A stretch of 64,000 nt of DNA from contig JAGPDB010000001.1 of the NCBI GenBank assembly GCA_018057765.1, positions 62,001 to 126,000 of the forward strand, given 5' to 3'. The notes beneath the pieces were generated by a model. It had not been told where the DNA came from. It saw nothing but the letters and a program-made list of their open reading frames with translations, and did not search any database. Made by a program: the position numbers and the translations under genes. This document shows positions 55,866 through 64,000 of this stretch, piece by piece (positions within the stretch are counted from its first letter, which is position 1; each line of letters begins with the position of its first letter). Source of the DNA: Acidimicrobiia bacterium (lineage in GTDB: Bacteria > Actinomycetota > Acidimicrobiia > IMCC26256 > JAGPDB01).

Positions 55866-56753
55866 TTATTTTGTCGAATTTAACCAATTTAAAGTAGCAA
55901 ATAAGTACAACATCGCAGCTAAGAATACGTGGAAGATAACCATCCATGCAGGAATACCGTTAAAGTATTGTGAATAGCCCCAGGCTATTTGTAAAAGTGT
56001 TATTAGAAATAAAGATTTTAATTGCCATGAATGATTTTTAAATTTGAAATATAAAAATAACATTAAAATTGTAAAACACCATGCGAAAAAACTATGTATT
56101 CTAGCAACTGTCTCTATATTTGCATCGAGCCGTACAGTGTCTTGACCTCCAGCATGAGGTCCTGCTGCAGTAACGACAATACCAGCGACTACCACTAAAT
56201 TTGTAACAATAAATAATAATAGATTAAATGTTGGTTTAAAAAGATTCTTTAACGATAAGTCAACTCTAGATTTCGCACAATAACATAGAATTACAGCATT
56301 AGATAATATTGCCATTGAAACTAGCATATGTGAACCAACAGCAAGAGGATGAAGTTTTACCAATACTGTTATTCCACCTAAAACTATTTGAATTAGTATT
56401 CCTATGACTAAACCTACTGAAAGCCAAGTTAGTCTTTTATTAAATGGCTTGAGAATTAAAGATCCTAGTATTGCTAAAATCACAGATGCAGATACAGCAC
56501 CAGTAAAAAGACGATTACCAAACTCTATTAATGAATGTGATGATTCTGCTTTTGTTGGTGTGAAAGAACCACTTGAACATTTTGGCCAAGTAGGGCAACC
56601 GAGGCCAGATCCAGTTAAGCGGACAGCTGCTCCAGTTACGATGATAGCTGCAATAAAAAAACATGCAATGACCGTTAAATAGAAATATGTTTTTTTAGAT
56701 ATATTAATTCTAGGGAATATGCTTTGAAATTTGATCACAAACCATTTTCTCAA
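55866..56753 (-). CDS. ctaA: Heme A synthase
   Basis: Oxidises the C8 methyl of heme O to give heme A. Eight hydrophobic spans; the conserved heme-ligand and loop regions are seen: VTGAAVRLTGSGLGCPTWPK, HSLIEFGNRLF, VKLHPLAVGSHM and TVARIHSFFAW. The CPTWPKCSSG loop holds a Cys pair. The frame starts with TTG at 56753, 6 bp after msrB; a GTG five codons later is also possible. It works with ctaB. Confidence 0.92.
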   Translation of the reverse strand: MRKWFVIKFQSIFPRINISKKTYFYLTVIACFFIAAIIVTGAAVRLTGSGLGCPTWPKCSSGSFTPTKAESSHSLIEFGNRLFTGAVSASVILAILGSLILKPFNKRLTWLSVGLVIGILIQIVLGGITVLVKLHPLAVGSHMLVSMAILSNAVILCYCAKSRVDLSLKNLFKPTFNLLLFIVTNLVVVAGIVVTAAGPHAGGQDTVRLDANIETVARIHSFFAWCFTILMLFLYFKFKNHSWQLKSLFLITLLQIAWGYSQYFNGIPAWMVIFHVFLAAMLYLFATLNWLNSTK

Positions 56754-56759
56754 ATGTTA

Positions 56760-57161
56760 TTACTCAGTATCGAATTTGAGAGAAATACTATTAGTACAAT
56801 ATCGTAGACCAGTACTATCACGGGGACCATCTGGAAAAACATGACCAATGTGACCACCACAATTAGCACAGCTTATTTCAGTACGTAACATACCAAAACT
56901 ATGGTCTTGTGTTTCAATAATTGCATCATCACTAATTGGTTCATCAAAGCTTGGCCAACCACAACCTGATTTAAACTTATTTTCTGAGTTAAATAACTTT
57001 GAATGACATCCAGCACAATAATATATGCCATCGTCAAACTTATCTACATATTCGCCAGTAAATCTCCTTTCTGTACCTTTCTCACGTAAAGAACGAAATT
57101 GTTCATCAGTTAGATTCTCTCGCCAGTCTTTTTCAGACATATCTTTAAATACATTTTCCAT
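56760..57161 (-). CDS. msrB: Peptide methionine-R-sulfoxide reductase
   Basis: Repairs oxidised methionine. The structural zinc is bound by YYCAGCHSKLF and SCANCGGHIG, and the catalytic Cys is in GLRYCTNSISL. The ATG at 57161 has AGGAG 6 bases upstream; the TTG two codons earlier is too close to that site. 133 residues, normal. Confidence 0.94.
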   Translation of the reverse strand: MENVFKDMSEKDWRENLTDEQFRSLREKGTERRFTGEYVDKFDDGIYYCAGCHSKLFNSENKFKSGCGWPSFDEPISDDAIIETQDHSFGMLRTEISCANCGGHIGHVFPDGPRDSTGLRYCTNSISLKFDTE

Positions 57162-57220
57162 TTTCAACTCCTAAAAGAATGATCTATTTAAATACGAAAC
57201 TGGTTCTTACATTGGACTAA

Positions 57221-57604
57221 TTATTGAGCGTTATAATCAAATATATTTGGAAGTAGTTCAACTATGGATTTAATTATTGGCTTAGATTTCTCAGCAACAA
57301 CCACGTTTATATCAGGATAATAATCAAATAATATTTGACGGCATTTCCCACATGGAGAGAGTATACCTCTACCTCTATCTCCTACTGCAACAATTAGCAT
57401 AGGATCAATGTTCTCTGATGCAGATAAATTTGCCAATGCTGAAATCTCAGCATCTGGGCCTCCTGTGAAATGGGCGAGATTTAAACCAGTAACTATTCTG
57501 CCATCACCATTTAGAATTGCTGCAGCTACGGTGTGGTTTTGACCATCACCAAATTTATCAATTACAGATTGAGCAGCTTCTATTAAAGTTTCTATACCAA
57601 CCAT
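57221..57604 (-). CDS. cdd: Cytidine deaminase family protein with an unusual zinc site
   Basis: The zinc-dependent deaminase fold is clear: SPCGKCRQIL holds two zinc Cys (85, 88), and the catalytic Glu is Glu53. However the usual C/H-A-E motif is PDAE, with Asp51 where the third zinc ligand should be. Substrates of such variants range from cytidine to other aromatic amines. It lies between glyA and msrB. Confidence 0.82.
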   Translation of the reverse strand: MVGIETLIEAAQSVIDKFGDGQNHTVAAAILNGDGRIVTGLNLAHFTGGPDAEISALANLSASENIDPMLIVAVGDRGRGILSPCGKCRQILFDYYPDINVVVAEKSKPIIKSIVELLPNIFDYNAQ

Positions 57605-57613
57605 TTTTAAGCG

Positions 57614-59101
57614 TTAAGCAATTTCAATGCTTGGATAAAGAGGGAATCTAGATAAAAGATCGCTGATTTGGGTTCGCATTTTCTCAGCAAAATCTTTATC
57701 GAGCTCATATTTAGCTAATGATTTCTTGCCATCTTTAACTATTGGCTTAGTTGCTTTAAGAACTTCATCAATCATACGAGCAATTTCACGGAAATCATCT
57801 TCCTTCATACCTCGTGTTGTTAAAGCTGGAGTTCCTATACGCACGCCAGAGGTGTACCAAGCTCCATTAGGATCATTAGGTATAGTATTACGATTAGTTA
57901 CTATACCTGACTCTTGTAATGCCTCGTCAGCTTGACGACCTGTAAGGCCATAAGAATTACAATCAAGAACCATAAGATGGTTATCAGTACCATTAGAAGT
58001 CAGTTTCGCTCCACAACGCATTAATTCTTCAGCCAATGCTTTCGCATTGACAACTACTTGATTTGAATATTCTTGGAATTCTGGTTCTAATGCCTTAATA
58101 AAAGCTACGGCCTTTGCTGCCATCATGTTCGGAATTGGTCCACCTAAGATTAATGGACATCCACGAAGCACAAAGTCATTCATCCAATCTTTACAAAGAA
58201 CCATACCTCCACGAGGACCCCGCAGAGTCTTATGAGTAGTTGTGGTAACAACATCAGCATAAGCAACGGGATTAGATTCTCCTGTGAAAACTTTACCCGC
58301 AACTAGGCCCGCAAAATGAGCCATGTCTACCATGAATACTGCTCCAACTTCGTCAGCAATTTCCTTCATGATTTTAAAATTTATAGCACGAGGATAAGCA
58401 CTATATCCTGCTACAAGAATTAATGGCTTTACCTTGTGTGCTTGTTTACGAATTTGGTCATAATCTAACATTCCAGTTTCTGGATCTACATTATATGAAT
58501 ATTGATCGAACATTTTTCCAGAAATATTTGGACGAAAACCATGTGTAAGATGTCCACCAGATTCTAAACCAAGTCCCATAAGTTTTTGATTACCAAAACT
58601 ATGACGTAATTCATTCCAATCAGAATCACTCATCTCGTTAACATTTTTATACCCGCCTTTGAGCAAAGCTGGTGCCTCGACTTTTGCGGCGAGGATTGCC
58701 CAGTATGCAACTAAGTTCGCATCTATGCCTGAATGTGGTTGAACATAAGCATTTTCAGCACCAAAAAGCTCACAGGCTTTTTCGCTAGCAATTCTTTCTG
58801 CATTATCAACATTTTGACAACCTGCATAAAAACGGTGACCTATTGAGCCCTCTGCGTATTTATCAGTCATCCAATTTCCCATTGTAAGTAGTGTTTCGAC
58901 TTCACAATAATTCTCTGAAGCAATAAGTTTTAATGATTTTCTTTGATCTCTGAGTTCTTGTACTATGGTTTCAGAAATCTCAGGAGAAGTTTGCGCTATT
59001 ACATCGAGTGCGGAAGTAAAAGATAATGTTTCTTTGTTTAAAGAATCTATTGTTTCTTTAGGAATAGATTTTGATTGAAGATATTTTTCTAGATATGACA
59101 C
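57614..59101 (-). CDS. glyA: Serine hydroxymethyltransferase
   Basis: Interconverts serine and glycine with tetrahydrofolate, using PLP. The PLP lysine is in [34 protein letters not shown] and [18 protein letters not shown] are family regions. At 495 residues it is longer than the usual 420, with an N-terminal extension and an insert after [14 protein letters not shown], as in the long type found in some bacteria. It precedes the cdd gene by 9 bp. Confidence 0.94.
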   Translation of the reverse strand: MSYLEKYLQSKSIPKETIDSLNKETLSFTSALDVIAQTSPEISETIVQELRDQRKSLKLIASENYCEVETLLTMGNWMTDKYAEGSIGHRFYAGCQNVDNAERIASEKACELFGAENAYVQPHSGIDANLVAYWAILAAKVEAPALLKGGYKNVNEMSDSDWNELRHSFGNQKLMGLGLESGGHLTHGFRPNISGKMFDQYSYNVDPETGMLDYDQIRKQAHKVKPLILVAGYSAYPRAINFKIMKEIADEVGAVFMVDMAHFAGLVAGKVFTGESNPVAYADVVTTTTHKTLRGPRGGMVLCKDWMNDFVLRGCPLILGGPIPNMMAAKAVAFIKALEPEFQEYSNQVVVNAKALAEELMRCGAKLTSNGTDNHLMVLDCNSYGLTGRQADEALQESGIVTNRNTIPNDPNGAWYTSGVRIGTPALTTRGMKEDDFREIARMIDEVLKATKPIVKDGKKSLAKYELDKDFAEKMRTQISDLLSRFPLYPSIEIA

Positions 59102-59160
59102 TAAAGTCTCCCCTTTTAGTAAATGCTTGATATTGTAAGGATTATTCTAGCTTACCGAAG

Positions 59161-59166
59161 TAATAT
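59161..59166 (+). promoter_or_regulatory. -10 box of lysS, leaderless type
   Basis: TAATAT, exactly 6 bases, ATG at 59173, with no ribosome binding site. Confidence 0.45.
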
Positions 59167-59172
59167 ATTCAG

Positions 59173-60717
59173 ATGGAAAACAACAAAAATAACGATTCTT
59201 CAATCGATGGTGCAGATCAGGTTTCTACATCCTCCGATACCCAGATACGAGAGTTAAGGTTAGAAAAAGTAGTTAAGTTGCGTGAAAGTGGTCGAAACCC
59301 TTACCCTTCTAATGGTAAACGTAGCGATATGGCTAATGATTTACATTCTCAATTTGATGGCAAGTTAGAAGCCGGCGAACATACTGACAAAATCGTTTCT
59401 GTTGCTGGGCGTATTATGTTAAAACGCGATATGGGTAAATTGACTTTTGCTACATTACGAGATGGCAGTGGTGAAATTCAACTTTTTGTTTCAAAGGGAG
59501 ATTTGGGTGACGATTCTTTCGCTGAATTTGTTGATCTAGATCTTGGAGACTGGATAAGTGTTACAGGCGAAGTAATAATGACGAAAAAAGCTGAACTATC
59601 TGTTAAAGCTGAATCATTTGATTTATTATCGAAAAATCTTCGACCTTTACCAGACAAATTTAAAGGCATGACTGATATCGAACAAATATATCGACAACGC
59701 GAATTAGATCTTATTATGAATGAAGACTCTAGGAAAAGATTTGATATTCGCCATAAAGTTATTGCTTCTATCCGTAAAACATTTGCTGATCAGAACTATG
59801 TTGAAGTAGAGGGCCCAGTCCTACATGTAACTCCTGGTGGTGCTGCTGCTCGACCGTTTTTAACTCATCATAATACTTTGGATTTAAAATTAAATTTAAG
59901 GATTGCACTTGAGCTTCATCTAAAACGTTTGATCGTTGGCGGATACGACCGTGTATTTGAGATTGGAAGAGTTTTTCGTAATGAAGGCCTTTCGACTCGT
60001 CATAATCCTGAATTTACCATGATGGAAAGTTATGAAGCTATGGCTGATTATGAGCGCATGATGGAATTAACTGAACAGTTAGTATCGAATGCTGCCATGG
60101 ATTCAATAGGACGATATGAAGTTAATATTGGTACAGAAGATGAGCCAGAAATGATTTCTTTAAAACCATCTTTTGCTCGCATAAGTATGATTGATTTAGT
60201 TGAAAAAACTATTGGCGAGAAAATGCATCCTTCGATGGATATTAATAAAGCACGAGATATTGCTAAAGCAAATGGCGTTGATCCTAAAATTTATTGGGGT
60301 GTTGGAAAAATAATTGGTGAAATATACGATGAGGTTTGTGAACGTAACTTAACTGAACCTACATTTGTCACAGAACATCCTGTAGAAATATCTCCTTTGT
60401 CAAAAGTGCATCGTGATGACCCACATTTAACTGAACGTTTTGAACTGGTTATCGCTAAACGTGAGCTTGCTAATGCTTTTAGTGAGCTTAACGATCCTAT
60501 AGATCAACGAGCACGTTTCGAAGCTGGTCAAAAGTCTAAAGAAGCTGGAGACGAAGAAGCCAGTGTTGTAGATGAAGAATATCTACGTGCTCTAGAATAT
60601 GGATTGCCTCCAACTGGTGGCTTAGGAATTGGTATAGACCGTCTTGTAATGTTGTTGGCAGAGACCTCTACAATACGAGATGTAATTCTATTCCCGACTT
60701 TGCGTCCTGAAAACTAG
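59173..60717 (+). CDS. lysS: Lysyl-tRNA synthetase, class II
   Basis: Charges tRNA-Lys. An N-terminal OB-fold anticodon domain ([20 protein letters not shown]) is followed by the class II catalytic domain with motif 2 [20 protein letters not shown] and motif 3 [14 protein letters not shown]. 514 residues. The N-terminal 30 residues are polar and not conserved. Confidence 0.96.
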   Translation: MENNKNNDSSIDGADQVSTSSDTQIRELRLEKVVKLRESGRNPYPSNGKRSDMANDLHSQFDGKLEAGEHTDKIVSVAGRIMLKRDMGKLTFATLRDGSGEIQLFVSKGDLGDDSFAEFVDLDLGDWISVTGEVIMTKKAELSVKAESFDLLSKNLRPLPDKFKGMTDIEQIYRQRELDLIMNEDSRKRFDIRHKVIASIRKTFADQNYVEVEGPVLHVTPGGAAARPFLTHHNTLDLKLNLRIALELHLKRLIVGGYDRVFEIGRVFRNEGLSTRHNPEFTMMESYEAMADYERMMELTEQLVSNAAMDSIGRYEVNIGTEDEPEMISLKPSFARISMIDLVEKTIGEKMHPSMDINKARDIAKANGVDPKIYWGVGKIIGEIYDEVCERNLTEPTFVTEHPVEISPLSKVHRDDPHLTERFELVIAKRELANAFSELNDPIDQRARFEAGQKSKEAGDEEASVVDEEYLRALEYGLPPTGGLGIGIDRLVMLLAETSTIRDVILFPTLRPEN

Positions 60718-60763
60718 AGCCATAAGGTAGATACACCTTTTAGTTCTAGTTAATTAGCACAAT

Positions 60764-61552
60764 TCAAGAATGTACATGAATGTCGGTGAGTTCATCACCT
60801 TGTAATGATCTCCAGATTGAAGTTGCAAAATAATATGCTAACCAGGCAACAATGACTAATTTGCCATAACCATTGTGGTGCTCCCCATCCAAAAATATCA
60901 TTAATACCATTACTATAATCATAATGCTCGTAATAGAAATCGTTGTTTTGCGTAATTGTAGCGAACCAAGTATATGAAAGAATTTAACAGACGGTGTCAT
61001 AGTCAAAATAATGAATACTATTGATGTGATCATGTTTACTAAATGGCCAAAATCACATAGCCAGAGTGCCGTAACTACCATATTCCAACCTGCTGGAAAT
61101 CCACGAAACCACATATCGTTAGTTTCAATGTCTTTACGCGAAAACCACAGCACTGATGAAATCATTATTAAGCTCGTCATAATTAATTCGAAACCACGTG
61201 GGAACATAGCGAAATGTAATATAAACAAAACTGGAACTACTACACATGTCATATAATCGATAACCAAATCTAAAACATTACCATCTATTACTGGAACGAA
61301 TTTTTTGACATCAACAGATCGAGCCATTGGGCCATCAAGACCATCTATTATTTGTGCTATTACAAGCCATATAAGAGCACGTGCAGGACGGTCATTAAAT
61401 ATATCTACAATTCCATATAGTGCACATAATACGCCAGTCGTTGTAAAAATATGAACTAGCCAGGAAGCATACAATTTGCGTGCAAGAAAATTCTTTTCTG
61501 CTTTACATAATTCTGATTTATTTGTTGCAGGTATCTCAGTGTGTTCAGCCAT
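60764..61552 (-). CDS. CDP-alcohol phosphatidyltransferase, phosphatidylcholine-synthase-like
   Basis: A membrane phospholipid enzyme with about eight spans. The CDP-alcohol motif is present in the longer form typical of Pcs: DGPMAR, 12 residues, then GNVLDLVID with the two Asp. The pattern IIDGLDGPMARSVDVKKFVP then VIDG resembles bacterial phosphatidylcholine synthase more than PgsA or PssA, but choline as substrate is inference. ATG at 61552 is preferred: TATTAT lies 7 bases before it. The frame extends upstream to 61615, overlapping the divergent gene. Confidence 0.8.
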   Translation of the reverse strand: MAEHTEIPATNKSELCKAEKNFLARKLYASWLVHIFTTTGVLCALYGIVDIFNDRPARALIWLVIAQIIDGLDGPMARSVDVKKFVPVIDGNVLDLVIDYMTCVVVPVLFILHFAMFPRGFELIMTSLIMISSVLWFSRKDIETNDMWFRGFPAGWNMVVTALWLCDFGHLVNMITSIVFIILTMTPSVKFFHILGSLQLRKTTISITSIMIIVMVLMIFLDGEHHNGYGKLVIVAWLAYYFATSIWRSLQGDELTDIHVHS

Positions 61553-61572
61553 TGCATCTATAATAGTTGATA
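61553..61572. promoter_or_regulatory. Second pair of overlapping divergent leaderless promoters
   Basis: Plus: TATAAT at 61559-61564, then 8 bases, then GTG at 61573. Minus: TATTAT (plus 61560-61565), 7 bases, ATG at 61552. The two -10 boxes overlap by 5 bp in one palindromic TATAATA core. The same plan as at 49306-49327. Confidence 0.5.
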
Positions 61573-62043
61573 GTGAACCATCGTCTCCGTCTACAGAATT
61601 ATTTAACACCTGCAAAACGGAAACATCTATCTAAATTTTGGTTTGCCGGAACACTTGTTTATGACGGTATTAGAGCATTAATTGTTTCTAAAACTTTTTC
61701 AAAATATGGAATTAATGGTCATTACTATTTTGGATTTGAACTATTCATATCTGTATTCTTTTCAATGGCATCATTAAGGTTGGTATTGGCGTTGGTCGAT
61801 GGTAATCGTAAAAAAGCAACAATATTCTCTGTACTCACGGGCTTGTTATTTTTTGCACCAGAAATATATATCATTACTGCTGGTAATCATATCCCAAGTG
61901 GTACTTTTGTTATCTTAGGCGTTTATCTGACTATTACTTTTACAATTTCTATATTATTGGTTTTAAATGATGTTAGAAAAAAACGCAAAGAAGCGAAGAA
62001 AATTACGGAACAAGTTTTACATGACTCTTTTGAAGACGATTAA
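61573..62043 (+). CDS. Unknown membrane protein, 157 aa
   Basis: Not recognised. Four hydrophobic spans (for example FGFELFISVFFSMASLRLVL and FVILGVYLTITFTISILLVL) are followed by a basic then acidic C-terminal tail (RKKRKEAKK). GTG at 61573 is chosen on promoter spacing; a TTG two codons earlier is also in frame. Divergent from the phosphatidylcholine-synthase-like gene, so a lipid-related role is possible by position only. Confidence 0.65.
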   Translation: MNHRLRLQNYLTPAKRKHLSKFWFAGTLVYDGIRALIVSKTFSKYGINGHYYFGFELFISVFFSMASLRLVLALVDGNRKKATIFSVLTGLLFFAPEIYIITAGNHIPSGTFVILGVYLTITFTISILLVLNDVRKKRKEAKKITEQVLHDSFEDD

Positions 62044-62089
62044 TTCATTCAACACTATAATCAGGATCAGCTACACAATTATAAAAAGC

Positions 62090-63736
62090 TTAAAACTTTA
62101 AACTTTCAACTAATTTTCGCTCTATAAGTAGCCCTTCAAAAGGCATTAATTCTATTTTTTGAGAAATAGCGACTGACCGATCACGCTCATGTGTTGATAA
62201 TATTAATGCACCATTTACTTCAGGTGAATCAATTTTTACTTTTTTATTAGAAAAGCTCAGTACAACTACACAATCATTATCATTTTCGTCAGCTTCTCTT
62301 ACAAAAGAGAAAACTTTTGGATGAGTATCAAATGAATGATAACCTCCAGTTCTCAATGGCTCGAGTGTTTTTCTAGCAGCAATCATCTCACGGAAAAACG
62401 TCAAACTTGACCCAGGCATATTATTTTGAATTTTTACATTAATCGTTTCGGCATCAGTTGACAAAGGAAGCCAAGGTTGACCTAGTGAAAATCCTGCGCC
62501 TTCAGTATTATCCCACTGCATAGGTGTGCGGTAAGGATCTCGTCCATTTCCTTCACCAGGTACTCGTAACTCGAATGGGTCTTGTATAGCATTTAAAGGT
62601 ATATTAACATCTTTCATTCCAATCTCATCACCGTAATACATTAAAGGTACTCCTGGAAGAGTCAATGTCATCATTGAGATTATTCTTGCACCGGCATAAC
62701 CATACCGTGTTGCGATTCTAGATTGATCGTGATTTCCTGTTGAATAAATTGGAACATAACCTGGCTTTAAAGACCTTTGATAGTGATCAACAAATTTTCT
62801 AATTTTTTTAGCTTTAAATTCCATATATATCATTGCAAAATTTAATGGTGCACAAACGACTGGGTTTATTTTCTCATAAAATTTCATATAAGGTCCTGGT
62901 TTTTTGATTTTCTCAGGATAAGCTTCTGTAACCATGAACTTGTCAGAATACGTCGCAAGTATTTCTGACATACCATTTAAGTAGTTATATAAATTAGGAC
63001 CATCTTGACAACGAGCATTTGTCAAACTTGAATGAGGACCATCAATGTCAGGATTATATTTCGGATTCGGTAATTCGTCACGAAGTTCAGGATCTTTTGA
63101 AATTGCTGCAACCCAATCAGCTCTAAAACCATCGACACCCATGTCGAGCCAAAATCGCATTACATTATGCATTGCTTCTCTAACATTGGGGTTATCCCAA
63201 TTTAAATCTGGTTGTTTTTCAAGAAAACTATGTAGATAATATTGTTGCGATGATTCATCATAAGCCCAAGCTGATCCACCGAAATGACTAAGCCAATTAT
63301 TTGGTGGAGATCCATCTGGTTTAGGGTCTCTCCAAGTGTACCAATCTCTATATGGATTAGTTTTCGAACTTCGAGATTCTTTAAACCAAATATGCTCATC
63401 CGACGAATGGTTTGGCACAAGATCTATTAAAACTCGTATGCCTCTTTGGTGTGCTTGCTCAAGTAGATTTTTGAAATCAGCTAAATCTCCAAATATTGGA
63501 TCGATATCACAATAATCTGATACATCGTAACCAAAATCGGCCATGGGTGAAGGGTAAAAAGGTGAGATCCAAATCGAAGTTACACCTAGTGAATCTTTTT
63601 TTCCATTTAAATAATCAAGTTTGTTAATGATACCTTTGAGGTCGCCAATACCATCACCATTTGAATCGGCAAAACTTCGGGGATAAATTTGATATAAAAC
63701 TGAGTTTTGGAACCAATGCTCAGGAATATTTGCCAC
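62090..63736 (-). CDS. GH13 alpha-glucosidase
   Basis: An intracellular alpha-amylase-family enzyme of 548 residues, closest by eye to oligo-1,6-/alpha-glucosidases. Catalytic residues: Asp207 in GVDGFRADWV (nucleophile), Glu271 in VTEAYPE (acid/base) and Asp337 in STGNHDQSR. DLVPNHSSDEHIWF is also conserved. No signal peptide. Substrate specificity (maltose, trehalose or isomaltose) cannot be told. Confidence 0.92.
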   Translation of the reverse strand: MANIPEHWFQNSVLYQIYPRSFADSNGDGIGDLKGIINKLDYLNGKKDSLGVTSIWISPFYPSPMADFGYDVSDYCDIDPIFGDLADFKNLLEQAHQRGIRVLIDLVPNHSSDEHIWFKESRSSKTNPYRDWYTWRDPKPDGSPPNNWLSHFGGSAWAYDESSQQYYLHSFLEKQPDLNWDNPNVREAMHNVMRFWLDMGVDGFRADWVAAISKDPELRDELPNPKYNPDIDGPHSSLTNARCQDGPNLYNYLNGMSEILATYSDKFMVTEAYPEKIKKPGPYMKFYEKINPVVCAPLNFAMIYMEFKAKKIRKFVDHYQRSLKPGYVPIYSTGNHDQSRIATRYGYAGARIISMMTLTLPGVPLMYYGDEIGMKDVNIPLNAIQDPFELRVPGEGNGRDPYRTPMQWDNTEGAGFSLGQPWLPLSTDAETINVKIQNNMPGSSLTFFREMIAARKTLEPLRTGGYHSFDTHPKVFSFVREADENDNDCVVVLSFSNKKVKIDSPEVNGALILSTHERDRSVAISQKIELMPFEGLLIERKLVESLKF

Positions 63737-63803
63737 TTTTTAAGCCTATCATAATATATCAATTGATGAAGCAGACGTTATAAATTATATAAGTTTAAAA
63801 ATA

Positions 63804-64000
63804 TTATTGATCCAAAATTTTCAAAAGGTTTTTTGCTGATTGGTTTCTTGTAAAGAATTGACTTCGAGCCGCTTGCTGTTCTGCAGTTATTTGATTACCT
63901 TGCGCTACTCTATGGATTGTCTCCGCCAAATCTCTTGAATTTCCAGGTTCAAAAAGCGTTAATCCGCCACAATCAGTCTCAGGAAGACCACCGTCATTAC
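63804..64000 (-). CDS. Glycosyltransferase family 4, C-terminal end only
   Basis: The last 65 codons of a gene that runs past the right edge. NDGGLPETDCGGLTLFEPGN then SRDLAETIHRVA is the end of the GT-B nucleotide-sugar domain (GGLPE and a G-L-x-F-xPGN loop). It is followed by the GH13 gene after 67 bp. Donor and acceptor are unknown. Confidence 0.75.
   Translation of the reverse strand, partial: NDGGLPETDCGGLTLFEPGNSRDLAETIHRVAQGNQITAEQQAARSQFFTRNQSAKNLLKILDQ

Noticed and set aside
1-64000. CRISPR arrays, insertion sequences, prophage, tRNA and rRNA genes
   Set aside because: I found no regularly spaced short repeats, transposase motifs, integrases, phage structural genes or RNA gene signatures.

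Overview
The window is a gene-dense, visibly AT-rich piece of an actinobacterial chromosome. The main evidence is a complete Pup-proteasome system (Dop, Pup, PrcB, PrcA, PafA, Mpa) together with PafB/PafC, HelY, TatA/TatC, TrmI, DUF3866 and DUF4193-like proteins, an F420 gene (CofG), and the tkt-tal-ctaB neighbourhood also known from mycobacteria. Low GC, carotenoid genes, very short intergenic gaps and many apparently leaderless genes point to a streamlined, probably marine, lineage of the Acidimicrobiia/Actinomarinales type. The taxonomy is inference; there is no rRNA gene in the window.

Layout. 1-4.9 kb: two unknown proteins, apolipoprotein N-acyltransferase (Lnt), an acidic DUF4193-like zinc protein, a 365-bp gap that may hold a small RNA, and a two-domain ThyX-like protein. 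4.9-14.0 kb: helY, an unknown membrane protein, tatC, tatA/B, a zinc-ribbon protein, an unknown plus-strand gene, signal peptidase I, pafC, pafB and DUF3866. 14.1-16.7 kb: two neighbouring alpha/beta hydrolase genes, one with an 84-bp duplication at its 3' end and one split by a frameshift. 16.8-22.4 kb: pafA, prcA, prcB, a degenerate phosphopentomutase-like protein, pup and dop, all on the minus strand and transcribed from dop towards pafA. 22.6-28.4 kb: argG, argH and a coupled unknown gene, convergent with mpa, then a ferredoxin. 28.6-33.0 kb: an L,D-transpeptidase with five 42-residue repeats, trmI, three small proteins and a DacB-like carboxypeptidase. 33.1-42.9 kb: a glycosyltransferase, tkt, tal, cofG, a PfkB kinase, a LOG protein, a GroES-like protein, ctaB and a TlpA-like thioredoxin. 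42.9-49.6 kb: an ABC exporter, then carotenoid genes crtY and crtZ (plus) converging on crtB-crtI-crtE (minus). 49.6-52.9 kb: the ATP-grasp / alpha-E / transglutaminase trio. 53.0-64.0 kb: terC, a Pif1-like helicase, ctaA, msrB, cdd, glyA, lysS, a phosphatidylcholine-synthase-like enzyme, an unknown membrane protein, a GH13 glucosidase and a truncated glycosyltransferase.

How the genes work together. Dop deamidates the Gln end of Pup, PafA attaches Pup to targets, and Mpa unfolds them into the PrcA/PrcB core. PafB/PafC are WYL regulators of the DNA-damage response. CrtE, CrtB, CrtI, CrtY and CrtZ give a route from prenyl diphosphates to hydroxylated beta-carotene. CtaB and CtaA make heme A for an aa3-type oxidase.

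The least expected items are a phosphopentomutase-like protein with its metal ligands replaced, sitting between pup and prcB; two divergent promoters of about 20 bp whose -10 boxes overlap and whose genes both look leaderless; and a ThyX-like protein whose signature residues are spread over two repeats. I see no tRNA, rRNA, CRISPR, insertion sequence or prophage.
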